Positions 8,327 through 15,979 of a DNA stretch of 64,000 nt are shown here, in pieces. Both the position numbers and the translations under genes were made by a program. Position 1 is the stretch's first letter. Each line of letters begins with the position of its first letter. Source of the stretch: Winogradskya humida (GTDB lineage: Bacteria; Actinomycetota; Actinomycetes; Mycobacteriales; Micromonosporaceae). The notes beneath the pieces were generated by a model that did not search any database, was not told where the DNA came from, and saw only the letters and a program-made list of their open reading frames with translations. Location of the stretch: positions 23,915 to 87,914 of the forward strand of contig NZ_BOMN01000089.1 in NCBI RefSeq assembly GCF_016862215.1, read 5' to 3'.

Positions 8327-9679
8327 GTGTCCCTGCCCTCGTTCCCGCCCGGATTCCGGTTCGGCATGGCCACCTCGGCGTTCCAGATCGAGGGCGCGGC
8401 CGAGCTCGACGGCAAGGGCCCGAGCATCTGGGACACCTTCACCGACCAGCGCGACGGTATCGACCACTACCACCGGTACGCCGAGGACGTCACGCACATC
8501 GCCGACGCCGGCACCCACGACTACCGCTTCTCGTTCAGCTGGCCCCGCGTCGTGCCGTCGGGGCGCGGCCCGGTCAACAAACGCGGCCTCGACTTCTACG
8601 ACCGGCTCGTCGACGAACTGCTGGCCAAGGGCGTACGCCCGGTGCCCACGCTCTACCACTGGGACCTGCCGCAGGCCCTGGAGGACAAGGGCGGCTGGCT
8701 CGACCGGGACACCGCGGCAGCGCTCGCCGACTACACGGCGGTGCTCGTGTCCCGCCTCGGCGACCGGGTCCACGACTGGATCACCATGAACGAGATGAAC
8801 GTCCAGACCCTCTATGGGTACGGCCTGAGCTCCCACGCCCCCGCCCGCAACCTCGGCCTCGGGGCGCTGCCCGCAGCCCACAACCAGCTGCGCGCCCACG
8901 GCCTCGCGACCCAGGTGCTACGCGCGTTCGGAGCCCGCTCGATCGGCGTGGCGGGCCAGCACTTCCCGGTCCACCCGGCCAGCGACGACCCCACCGACGT
9001 GGCAGCAGCCGGGCTCTTCGCCAACCTCACCAACTGGACGTTCTCCGACCCGATCCTGCGCGGCGTCTACCCCGACGACCTGATCCGGGCGGGCCTCGGC
9101 GTCGACGACGACACGCTCGCCACCGACCTTGAGCTGATCAGCGCGCCCCTCGACTTCTACGGCGTCAACTTCTACGAGCCGACGATGATCGAGGCACCCC
9201 GCGAGGGCAAGGACTACCACGGCGTGCTCGAGGTGGACGTACCCGAAGGACTGCCGTTCTCGCCCGTCCCCGTCCCCAGCGACGACCGCACCGACTTCGG
9301 CTGGGCCATCGTCCCCGCCGCCCTCACCGAGATCCTCGGCACCCTCCGCGAGCGCTACCCCAACCTCCCCCCGATCATCATCACGGAGAACGGCGCCTCG
9401 TTCCACGACTCGCCTCCCGGCCCGGACGGCCGCGTCCACGACCCCCGCCGCATCGCCTACCTCGACGGCCACCTCCGAGCGGTCGCCACCGCCATCGCCA
9501 ACGGCGTCGACGTCCGTGGCTACTACGTGTGGTCGGCCCTCGACAACCTCGAATGGGCCGCGGGCTATCAGGAACGATTCGGCCTGGTGTACGTCGACCC
9601 GGACACCCTCGCCCGCACCCGCAAGGACTCCTGGTACTGGTACCGCGACCTGATCAGTCAGGAACGCGCACGGAGCTGA
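8327..9679 (+). CDS. GH1 beta-glucosidase family enzyme
   Basis: A GH1 glycosidase of 450 residues with no signal peptide, so cytoplasmic. The nucleophile is E354 in ITENGA and the acid/base is E156 in TMNEMN, where the family normally has NEP. The N-terminal substrate loop GMATSAFQIEG and the C-terminal WSALDNLEWAAGY are typical. The GTG start has AGGAGG 7 bases upstream. It follows the MFS gene closely and would hydrolyse an imported beta-glucoside or related disaccharide. Its stop abuts the stop of the convergent TetR gene with no spacer. Confidence 0.95.
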   Translation: MSLPSFPPGFRFGMATSAFQIEGAAELDGKGPSIWDTFTDQRDGIDHYHRYAEDVTHIADAGTHDYRFSFSWPRVVPSGRGPVNKRGLDFYDRLVDELLAKGVRPVPTLYHWDLPQALEDKGGWLDRDTAAALADYTAVLVSRLGDRVHDWITMNEMNVQTLYGYGLSSHAPARNLGLGALPAAHNQLRAHGLATQVLRAFGARSIGVAGQHFPVHPASDDPTDVAAAGLFANLTNWTFSDPILRGVYPDDLIRAGLGVDDDTLATDLELISAPLDFYGVNFYEPTMIEAPREGKDYHGVLEVDVPEGLPFSPVPVPSDDRTDFGWAIVPAALTEILGTLRERYPNLPPIIITENGASFHDSPPGPDGRVHDPRRIAYLDGHLRAVATAIANGVDVRGYYVWSALDNLEWAAGYQERFGLVYVDPDTLARTRKDSWYWYRDLISQERARS

Positions 9680-10279
9680 TCACTTCCGCAGCTGGTCGAT
9701 GTAGGCCGTGGCGAGGCGGTCCAGGCGGTCGCCGCGCCCGGCCCCGCCCGCCCAGCCGTCGACGAGGCTGAGCAGGGTGCTGCCCTCGACGAGGATGAGG
9801 AAGTCGTCGATCGCAGCGTCATCGTCGACACCGGGGCGCAGCTCGTCGAGCTCCCGGGCCTCACGCAGGCAGACCCGCAGCAATTCGCGGATCCGCACGT
9901 GGGAGGCCCGCCGCGACTCGGCCAGCCGCGGATGCGACAGCGCGGCCCCCGCGAACGCGACGTTGACGTGCGCGTCCGCCGCCCGCTCGGCATCCGCGGG
10001 CAGCACCGCGTCCAGGGCCGCCCGCAGCGCCGCCAGCCCCGACAGCTCCCCGCCGAGCAGGAACGCCCGCGCGACGATCCGGTCGTAGACCGCCGTCTGT
10101 GCCGCCACCAGAATGTCGTCCTTGCCACCTAGGAAGTGCGCGAGCACGCTCAGCGAACAACCGGCCTCGTCAGCGATCGCCCGGGTCGTGGTCCCCTCGA
10201 CGCCGCGGCTGCGCACCACCCGCCACGCCGCCGCCAGCAGTTCAGCCCGGCGCTCCTCGTGATCAACCAGCCTCGGCAC
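9680..10279 (-). CDS. TetR/AcrR family transcriptional regulator
   Basis: A repressor-type protein of 199 residues. The N-terminal helix-turn-helix is seen in ERRAELLAAAWRVV...GTTTRAIADEAGCS, followed by a divergent ligand-binding domain. The GTG start lies 6 bases after a TAGGCT box (plus-strand 10286-10291), which suggests a leaderless message. Its last codon touches the last codon of the convergent GH1 gene (stop TGA at 9680-9682), with no terminator between them. The target is unknown. The MFS-GH1 pair and the type VII cassette on its other side are both possible. Confidence 0.88.
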   Translation of the reverse strand: MPRLVDHEERRAELLAAAWRVVRSRGVEGTTTRAIADEAGCSLSVLAHFLGGKDDILVAAQTAVYDRIVARAFLLGGELSGLAALRAALDAVLPADAERAADAHVNVAFAGAALSHPRLAESRRASHVRIRELLRVCLREARELDELRPGVDDDAAIDDFLILVEGSTLLSLVDGWAGGAGRGDRLDRLATAYIDQLRK

Positions 10280-10329
10280 GCCGCAAGCCTATGCGGCCGT
10301 ACGGGTGCCCTCCGGGCCGGATAGCGGGG

Positions 10330-10359
10330 TTGCACAGGTAACGGCCGGTCTCCTAACCT
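10330..10359 (+). promoter_or_regulatory. promoter of the first type VII-style cassette
   Basis: TTGCAC at 10330-10335 and TAACCT at 10354-10359 with an 18-base spacer, about 30 bases before the GTG of the YbaB-like gene. A G-rich run just before the start may serve as ribosome site. Function is inferred from match and position. Confidence 0.5.
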
Positions 10360-10389
10360 GCCACACGGACCAACGGGGGGTTTGCTGAC

Positions 10390-10791
10390 GTGCGAGACGT
10401 GGACGCGGCGGAGGACTGGCTGGATTCCTGGGTGGCCGGGGTCAACACCCAGGCCGAACGGACCGCGCAGCTGGCCCGGCAGGTGGCAGCGCTGAGCGCG
10501 AAGGCTCGCAGCGACGACGGCACGATCACGGTGACGGTCGGTGCGTCGGGGCAGATCGTCGGTCTCGACCTGGACGACCGGGCTGCCGAGCGCCGCAACG
10601 GCGCCGAGCTCAGCGCGGAGATCCTGAAAGTCATGCGGGCAGCGCAGACCCGGCTGACCGAGGAGGTCGCCGAGCAGGTGCGCGAGACCGTCGGCACCGA
10701 CACCGAGACCGGGCGCGCGGTCGTCGACTCGTTCAGCCGCCGCTTCCCGGAGGAGCCGGAGCCGGACGAGGTGCGCCGCGATGGCCGCTGA
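10390..10791 (+). CDS. YbaB/EbfC-like protein of a type VII-style cassette
   Basis: A small charged protein of 133 residues. The central strand segment GTITVTVGASGQIVGLDLD followed by a long helix resembles the YbaB/EbfC fold. In actinobacteria, relatives are found beside ESX substrates rather than only as nucleoid proteins. The C-terminus is acidic and proline-rich. It is the first gene of the cassette, its end overlaps the next ATG by 11 bases, and it has no counterpart in the second cassette at 56780. A chaperone or adaptor role for the secreted partners is an inference. Confidence 0.7.
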   Translation: MRDVDAAEDWLDSWVAGVNTQAERTAQLARQVAALSAKARSDDGTITVTVGASGQIVGLDLDDRAAERRNGAELSAEILKVMRAAQTRLTEEVAEQVRETVGTDTETGRAVVDSFSRRFPEEPEPDEVRRDGR

Positions 10792-11101
10792 CGGGGTGCA
10801 GATGCCGATCGACGCCGTCCGCGGGCACGCCGCCACGGTCGACAACGTCGGCGCCGCGATGGAGCAGGCCCGCGGGGCCGTGCACGAGGTGACCATGGAT
10901 ACGGGGGCGTTCGGGCAGTTGTGCCAGTTCCTGCCCGCGATCCTGTCGCCCGTGTTCGGCATGGTCGTCGACGCGCTCGACGGCAGCATCGACGCGCTGC
11001 ACGAGACGGCCGACGGGCTGCGGGCCACCGCCAACGGCGCGTCGGTCACCGATGAGAACACCGCGAAGTCGGTCGGCTCCACGCTGAAGCTGCCCCTGTG
11101 A
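10781..11101 (+). CDS. EspC-like small type VII substrate (DUF2580-type), copy 1
   Basis: A helical protein of 106 residues without signal peptide. Two long helices flank the conserved middle MDTGAFGQLCQFLPAILSP, a pattern of EspC/DUF2580-type proteins encoded next to ESX effectors. It is strongly similar to the protein at 56780, with the shared stretch GQLCQFLP and the same ending LPL. It overlaps the YbaB-like gene upstream and the effector GTG downstream, so all are translated together. It probably forms a helical dimer with the effector N-terminus for export. That function is inferred; no ESX core gene is in the window. Confidence 0.72.
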   Translation: MAADGVQMPIDAVRGHAATVDNVGAAMEQARGAVHEVTMDTGAFGQLCQFLPAILSPVFGMVVDALDGSIDALHETADGLRATANGASVTDENTAKSVGSTLKLPL

Positions 11102-12336
11102 GCGCCAACCCGCTGGTCGTCGCGACGCAGGACTCGACGAACTGGTCGACCGGGCTCGGGCTGGTCGAGGACGCGTACCAGATCACCACCGGCATCCAGA
11201 ACGACAGCTGGGTCGACGTCACCCTCGGCGGGGTCGGCGGCGCGCTGGACCTGCTGTCCGCGGCCCTGGACCCGCTCGGCGCCCTGGTGTCGTGGGGCGT
11301 GGGCTGGCTGATGGAGCACGTCAAACCGCTCAAGGAGGCCCTCGACTGGCTGGCCGGCAACGCCGACGCGGTCGCCGCGCAGGCCGCCACCTGGTCGAAC
11401 GTCAGCAAGTTCACCGACTCGGCCCGCGCGGAGTACGCGTCCCGGCTCAGCTCGGAGGTGTCGGGCTGGTTCGGCGCGTCCGGTGACGCGTACCGCGAGC
11501 ACGCCTCGGCCCACCTGACCGCGCTCGAAGGCATCGCCACCTCGTCACAGGGCATCTCGTACGCCGTCCAGGGCGCCGGCCTGCTCGTCGGGCTGGTCCG
11601 CGGCATCGTCCGCGACCTGATCGCCGACTTCGTGGCCACCCTCGCGGTCCGGCTGCCGGAGTGGCTGGCCGAAGAGGGCCTGACCCTGGGTCTCGCCACC
11701 CCTGTCGTCATCGGTCAGGTCAGCTCGCTGGTCGCCAAGTGGGTCGCGAAGATCGAGCATTTCGTGCGCGGCCTGCTCAACAGCCTCAAGCGGCTCAGCC
11801 CGATGATCGACAAGCTGGGCGAGATCCTGACCTCGCTGAAGAACAAGCTCCCGCGCGCGGCGAAGGCGGCCGACGTCGACCCGCTCGCCCCGAAGGTCCC
11901 CGGCGACTACACGTTCAACATGGTGGAGAACCCCGGCCCGCTCGCCGACCTCAGGGGCACCCCGGCGGCGAACTACGCCGGCGGCCGCTACGACGAGGTG
12001 ACGCTGCCCGAGAGCAGGGTGCTCTACCGTGCCGGCGACGAGACCAACCCGCTGGGCCAGTGGTTCACCACGGACCCGCCGGACAGCGTCGCGCACGTCC
12101 GGATCGACAGCGCGGTCAAGGCCCAATGGGTGGACCCGCAGACCCAGCTGCTGACAGGCGTCTCGGACATCAATACGGTGTACGCCGTGGAGATCCCGGC
12201 CGGCACCAAGGTCTACCCCGGCCCGGTCGGCAACATGGGCGGCGTCTACGTCGGCGGCGGCAACCAGATCTTCGTCCCCACCCCGTGGGACATCAGACCC
12301 AAGGTGAAGGTAGTCGGATCGGAGCCCCTGCCATGA
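11098..12336 (+). CDS. WXG-like type VII effector with toxin-like C-terminal domain, copy 1
   Basis: A protein of 412 residues with no signal peptide. Residues about 1-150 are helical and hold GWFGASGDAYREHA, a W-x-G plus DAY pattern as in WXG100-superfamily substrates. A hydrophobic helical stretch (about 155-245) follows, then a linker. The C-terminal domain (about 270-412) has LYRAG, GQWFTTDPP, RIDSAVKAQW, IPAGTKVYPGPVG and GGGNQIF. This resembles the C-terminal toxin domains of polymorphic exported proteins. The late Gly-Gly-Gly-x-Gln recalls TNT NAD-glycohydrolases, but homology is not proven. The GTG start overlaps the EspC-like stop, and the stop overlaps the putative immunity gene as ATGA. 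A close paralogue lies at 57118. Confidence 0.72.
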   Translation: MSANPLVVATQDSTNWSTGLGLVEDAYQITTGIQNDSWVDVTLGGVGGALDLLSAALDPLGALVSWGVGWLMEHVKPLKEALDWLAGNADAVAAQAATWSNVSKFTDSARAEYASRLSSEVSGWFGASGDAYREHASAHLTALEGIATSSQGISYAVQGAGLLVGLVRGIVRDLIADFVATLAVRLPEWLAEEGLTLGLATPVVIGQVSSLVAKWVAKIEHFVRGLLNSLKRLSPMIDKLGEILTSLKNKLPRAAKAADVDPLAPKVPGDYTFNMVENPGPLADLRGTPAANYAGGRYDEVTLPESRVLYRAGDETNPLGQWFTTDPPDSVAHVRIDSAVKAQWVDPQTQLLTGVSDINTVYAVEIPAGTKVYPGPVGNMGGVYVGGGNQIFVPTPWDIRPKVKVVGSEPLP

Positions 12337-12644
12337 CCCAGTCCCCCACCGACCGCCTGGAAACGGCCCGCGCGGCCGTCGCCCAGCTCGTCGCCGACGT
12401 GCGGGGCGAGGGCCGCCGCGGCGCGTTCTGGCTGCCCAGGCTCCTCGACCTCGAGGCCGACCTGACCCGCACCGACCGGCCCGCGGAGGACACGCTCACC
12501 GTCGGCAAGCAGCACGTCGACTTCCTGTACTCCGCCCCGCGCGACAGCTTCGCGGAGTTCTACCTGATGAACGACGACCCGGACGATCCGCCCGGCCGGT
12601 TCAGCGCCACGCAGGACACCCTCTGGAAAGCCGTCGGCGGATAG
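12333..12644 (+). CDS. putative immunity protein for the adjacent effector, copy 1
   Basis: An acidic cytoplasmic-type protein of 103 residues with no known domain that I recognise. Its ATG overlaps the effector stop, a classical toxin-immunity arrangement. It matches the protein at 58362 weakly but in order: an R..AFW-type helix, a TD-PAE segment, then DFLYSAPRDSF aligned with DQLYSGGRNF. The remainder differs. It probably binds the effector's C-terminal domain. That role is inferred from position and co-occurrence with a paralogous effector. Its TAG stop is part of a -10 box for the next gene. Confidence 0.6.
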   Translation: MTQSPTDRLETARAAVAQLVADVRGEGRRGAFWLPRLLDLEADLTRTDRPAEDTLTVGKQHVDFLYSAPRDSFAEFYLMNDDPDDPPGRFSATQDTLWKAVGG

Positions 12645-12647
12645 GAT
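12642..12647 (+). promoter_or_regulatory. -10 box for a leaderless sseB message
   Basis: TAGGAT overlaps the stop codon of the immunity gene and lies 6 bases before ATG 12654, the spacing of leaderless actinobacterial transcripts. No ribosome site precedes that ATG. No clear -35 box is seen. Confidence 0.4.
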
Positions 12648-12653
12648 CTCGTG

Positions 12654-13349
12654 ATGCAGTTCCCCACCAACCCGCTCGAATCGGTGCTCGCCGGCGCGCG
12701 CTCCGGTGCCGCCACCCCCGACCAGCTTCTGCACGCCCTGCGCGACAACCAGCTGTGGGTCCCCCTGCCGGGCGGCACCGACGCACAGGGCAACACCCAG
12801 CTGCCCGTGCTGGTCATCGAGGAGAGCCCGTACGTCGCGGCGTACACCTCTGCGGAACAACTCACCCGCGCCGCCGCCGACACCGCGCACATGGTCCTCA
12901 CCGGCCGCGAACTGGCCGCCCTGATGGCACCCCAGCTCGGCCTCGCGGTCAACCCCGGCGGCGAGATCGGCCTCCCGATCCACCCGGCTGGCGTCGACGT
13001 CCTGCGCGGCGAGTCCCGCCAGGTCCCCGCCGGCCGCCGCATGCGCCTCGGCGACCCCGTCGAGGAACCCACCGACCTCCTGGCCGCCATCGCCACCGCG
13101 TTCACCGCGATCCCCGCGGTGACCGAGGCCCGCCGCGCGCTCGCCCAGGTCGGCGACGAGCCCCCGGCCCTCCTGATCGGCATCCGCACCCAGGACGAGT
13201 CGATCGCCCGCACGGTCGCCGACGCGGCCCGCACCGCGACCCAGCTCTCCCCCGTCCCCTACCCGGTCGACACGGTCGTCCTCCGCGACGAGAACGACCC
13301 CCTCACCGCCTGGATGCTCGCCAACACCACCCCGTTCTACACCGCCTGA
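12654..13349 (+). CDS. sseB: SseB-family protein
   Basis: A protein of 231 residues built of two related halves, as in SseB (enhanced serine sensitivity) proteins. The N-terminal half has the LWVPLPGG and VLVIEESPYVAAYTS segments, the C-terminal half PALLIGIRTQDES. The biochemical role of the family is unclear; domains of this type recur near type VII secretion and toxin genes. ATG 12654 is preferred over GTG 12651 because of the -10 box 6 bases upstream. Its last 13 bases overlap the convergent TPR gene. Confidence 0.78.
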   Translation: MQFPTNPLESVLAGARSGAATPDQLLHALRDNQLWVPLPGGTDAQGNTQLPVLVIEESPYVAAYTSAEQLTRAAADTAHMVLTGRELAALMAPQLGLAVNPGGEIGLPIHPAGVDVLRGESRQVPAGRRMRLGDPVEEPTDLLAAIATAFTAIPAVTEARRALAQVGDEPPALLIGIRTQDESIARTVADAARTATQLSPVPYPVDTVVLRDENDPLTAWMLANTTPFYTA

Positions 13350-14563
13350 CCCGCCTCACGCAGAGCACCGGCAGCCCGGGCGCTGGCACCGGCGACGAGG
13401 TGCCCGAGGGCTTGATCGATCAACGCCCGGCTCAGCCGCTCAGCGTCGAGGAGCCGCCGCTCGACGTCGACGCCCTTCGCCAGCGCCGGGATGATCTCCT
13501 CCGTGAAGTCCTGCGGACCAAGGCAGAGCACCGACCGACGGATGGCACGACGACGCAGCAGAGTGCCGAACCCGGCCGGGTCGCGCGGGACTGGTCCGGC
13601 ATCCACAATCGCTTGATTGATCGCATCGAGCCCGGCGCGGTAGTCCTCACGCACGCTGAAGGCCCAATGATGCAGGCTCCGACCGGCCACCGGTTGGCGG
13701 CTCCGGCCCGGGTCGACGCCGACCGGGGCAGGCCGGCCGCCTTCGGGTCGCTCGTCCCGGCTGCCGGATCGAGCGAAGAGAACGGCTTGGACACCCTGAT
13801 GAAAGCCGAAGTTGGCGATGCCGCCCTCGGCCGGAAGCTGATCGCACGCGGCCACGGCCTCCCGGAGAAGACCTCGCGCCGACAGCCCGTCGCCGATGTC
13901 GAGAAACCGGAGCGCGGCCCCGGCCATCCAGATCACCATTCCGGTCACGCGGCGCGGCTCCGCTTCGGCTGTGCGGCGCTGCAGCGTCAGGATCTCCTGC
14001 TCGATCTCCAGGCTCGCCTCGGTCCGCCCGGCCAGATCGAGGTAGATCGCAAGGTCCAGCAGCGACCACGCCACATTGTCGGGCAGGGGATAGTTGCCCG
14101 GTGACCCGGACGCGCGATAGAGATCCACGATCTCGAGCTGCACCGTCACCGCTTCGCCGAACCGTCCGGCCTCGGCAAGCCCGTGCGCCAGGTCCATGAG
14201 GATCTTGGTTTCCTTGCGCGCGGCATCCCTGCCGAGATTCACCCGCCGCGCAAACGCCGCGGCCTCATGGCGTGCAGCCAGAGCAAGATCATCGGCATGG
14301 GTGAGCGAGTACTGCAACCCGAGCGACGAGACCGCATGCGCGGCAGCATCGAGATGCTCCTCAGCCCCGCCGGCAACAAGGTCCCGGTAGATCGCACAGG
14401 CTTCCTCGAAGTACGCGAGACGCCGCCCCGCCTGCTCCCGATCGACCTGCCACCCGAACCGCAGCAGACACCGCCCCAACTCAGGCAGACCGGCACCCGG
14501 CTGTTCCCGCGCCAGCAACCGGGTCCGGGCAATCGTGTCCTCGGTGACCGGTTCAGCTCTCAT
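13337..14563 (-). CDS. TPR-like helical repeat protein
   Basis: A protein of 408 residues that is almost all paired helices with tetratricopeptide-like spacing, for example EEACAIYRDLVAGGAEEHL, AVTVQLEIVDLYRAS and EIEQEILTLQRR. No enzymatic or DNA-binding motif is visible, so it is likely a scaffold. ATG 14563 overlaps the stop of the DUF624-like gene by 11 bases, placing it as the last gene of the sugar-ABC operon. A longer GTG start at 14581 is possible. Its presence in a sugar-uptake operon is unusual and its role unknown. Confidence 0.65.
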   Translation of the reverse strand: MRAEPVTEDTIARTRLLAREQPGAGLPELGRCLLRFGWQVDREQAGRRLAYFEEACAIYRDLVAGGAEEHLDAAAHAVSSLGLQYSLTHADDLALAARHEAAAFARRVNLGRDAARKETKILMDLAHGLAEAGRFGEAVTVQLEIVDLYRASGSPGNYPLPDNVAWSLLDLAIYLDLAGRTEASLEIEQEILTLQRRTAEAEPRRVTGMVIWMAGAALRFLDIGDGLSARGLLREAVAACDQLPAEGGIANFGFHQGVQAVLFARSGSRDERPEGGRPAPVGVDPGRSRQPVAGRSLHHWAFSVREDYRAGLDAINQAIVDAGPVPRDPAGFGTLLRRRAIRRSVLCLGPQDFTEEIIPALAKGVDVERRLLDAERLSRALIDQALGHLVAGASARAAGALREAGQAV

Positions 14564-15146
14564 TCGTGAGTTCCCTGGCACCGCTCCTTTCTACCCGCTC
14601 GCGGTTCGCGACGACGTGGAGGGCGAAGAGGGCGTAGCCGACCATGACCGGGGCGAGGACCGGGTGGACCATCAGGGCCAGGGCGGTCGCGAGGATGACG
14701 ATGCCGGCGGCTGCGGCCAGGCGGCCCGGGCGGCGGGCGAGGGCGCGCGCCCGGGCGATCGGCTGGTGTTGTGGCGCGGCGACCGCGAGCAGGCCGGTGA
14801 AGCCGACCGCCACCACAGCGAGCAGAACCAGGAGCACAGCCAGCGGTACGCCGCCCGGGACCACTCCCGCGCGTACGGCGAAGACGTCCGCAGTCACCAG
14901 CCCGGCCACCGCCAGGAGCACCAGCGTCGCCGCGAGGCCCGGGAGCAGCGAGCGGCGGAAGGTCGCCCACAGTGACCGGGCCGGCGGCCAGGAGTCCGTC
15001 TCGAGGTGGTGGCGGATCGCGGCGCTTCCGGTGGTGATCGCCGCGCCCGCGGTCACCACCGGGAGCGCCGCCCCCGTTACCAGAAAGCCCAGTACGGCGA
15101 GGTCGGCGGCGGCGCGGGCCGTGTCGCGCCAGGTGCGGGGATCCAT
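14553..15146 (-). CDS. DUF624-like membrane protein of the sugar ABC operon
   Basis: A protein of 197 residues with about five hydrophobic segments. The first segment LAVLGFLVTGAALPVVTAGAAITTG and a following charged helix match the pattern of DUF624 (YesL-type) proteins, which accompany CUT1 sugar importers and pectin or rhamnogalacturonan genes in Gram-positives. Their function is not established; an accessory role in uptake or regulation is usual conjecture. The ATG at 15146 lies 2 bases after the permease stop, and the gene overlaps the TPR gene at its end. Confidence 0.72.
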   Translation of the reverse strand: MDPRTWRDTARAAADLAVLGFLVTGAALPVVTAGAAITTGSAAIRHHLETDSWPPARSLWATFRRSLLPGLAATLVLLAVAGLVTADVFAVRAGVVPGGVPLAVLLVLLAVVAVGFTGLLAVAAPQHQPIARARALARRPGRLAAAAGIVILATALALMVHPVLAPVMVGYALFALHVVANRERVERSGARELTNES

Positions 15147-15148
15147 GC

Positions 15149-15979
15149 TTATCCCTTCAGGCCGCTGGTGTTGATGCCCTCGACGAGCATGCGCTGGAAG
15201 GCGACGAAGAACAGGAACACCGGGATCAGTGACAGCAGGCTCATGGCGAACATCGGGCCGACGGCGGTTTCGCTGGTCGAGTCGATGAACAGGGTCAGTG
15301 CCACCGGGACCGTGTAGTCCTTGAGGTCGGACAGGTAGACGAGCTGGCGGAAGAAGTCGTTCCAGGTCCAGATGAACGAGAAGATCGCGGTGGTGACCAG
15401 GGCGGGGCGGCTCAGCGGCAGGATCACGTGCTGGAAGATCCTGTACGGGGACGCACCGTCGATGGTTGCCGCCTCGTCCAGTTCGCGCGGGATGCCCCGC
15501 ATGAACTGCACCATGAGGAAGACGAAGAACGCCTCGGTGGCCAGGAAGTGCGGCACGAGCAGCGGGAGGTACGGCCATTCGCCGCCGACCCAGCCGAGGC
15601 TGCGGAACAGGATGTACTGCGGGATGATCAGTACGTGCCCGGGCAGGAGCAGCGTCCCGATCATCACGGCGAACCACATGCCGCGCAGCCGGAAGCGGAG
15701 CCGGCCCAGGGCGTAGGCGGCGAGCAGGCACGACACCACGTTGCCGATGACCGTCAGCCCGGCGACCATGGCGCTGTTGAGGAAGAAGCGGCCGAAGCCG
15801 ACGTCGAACTTGGACCACCCGCTGCTGAAGTTCGACGGGGTGAAGTGCTCGGGGAGCAGGCCGATGTTGCTGACGATCTCCTCGGGGGACTTGAAGGCGG
15901 TGCCCACCATCCAGAAGAGCGGGTATAGCACCACGACCACGATCAGGACCAGGGCCGTGGGACGGATCCAGGTGCGCAT
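15149..15979 (-). CDS. CUT1 sugar ABC transporter permease (MalG-like)
   Basis: A protein of 276 residues with six transmembrane segments. The EAA loop is ELDEAATIDGASPYRIFQHVILP, the contact site for the ATPase. The ATG at 15979 overlaps the stop of the partner permease as ATGA. It would form the inner-membrane channel with the gene at 15979-16941 and take substrate from the lipoprotein at 16948. No ATPase is encoded nearby, as is common in actinobacteria that share an MsiK-type protein. Confidence 0.92.
   Translation of the reverse strand: MRTWIRPTALVLIVVVVLYPLFWMVGTAFKSPEEIVSNIGLLPEHFTPSNFSSGWSKFDVGFGRFFLNSAMVAGLTVIGNVVSCLLAAYALGRLRFRLRGMWFAVMIGTLLLPGHVLIIPQYILFRSLGWVGGEWPYLPLLVPHFLATEAFFVFLMVQFMRGIPRELDEAATIDGASPYRIFQHVILPLSRPALVTTAIFSFIWTWNDFFRQLVYLSDLKDYTVPVALTLFIDSTSETAVGPMFAMSLLSLIPVFLFFVAFQRMLVEGINTSGLKG

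Noticed and set aside
7244..8899. Minus-strand frame of 551 codons opposite the MFS and GH1 genes
   Set aside because: Low-complexity shadow composition crossing the boundary of two well-supported genes.
10390..13349. Complete ESX secretion system
   Set aside because: No EccB, EccC, EccD, EccE or mycosin gene is seen; only substrates and partners are present.
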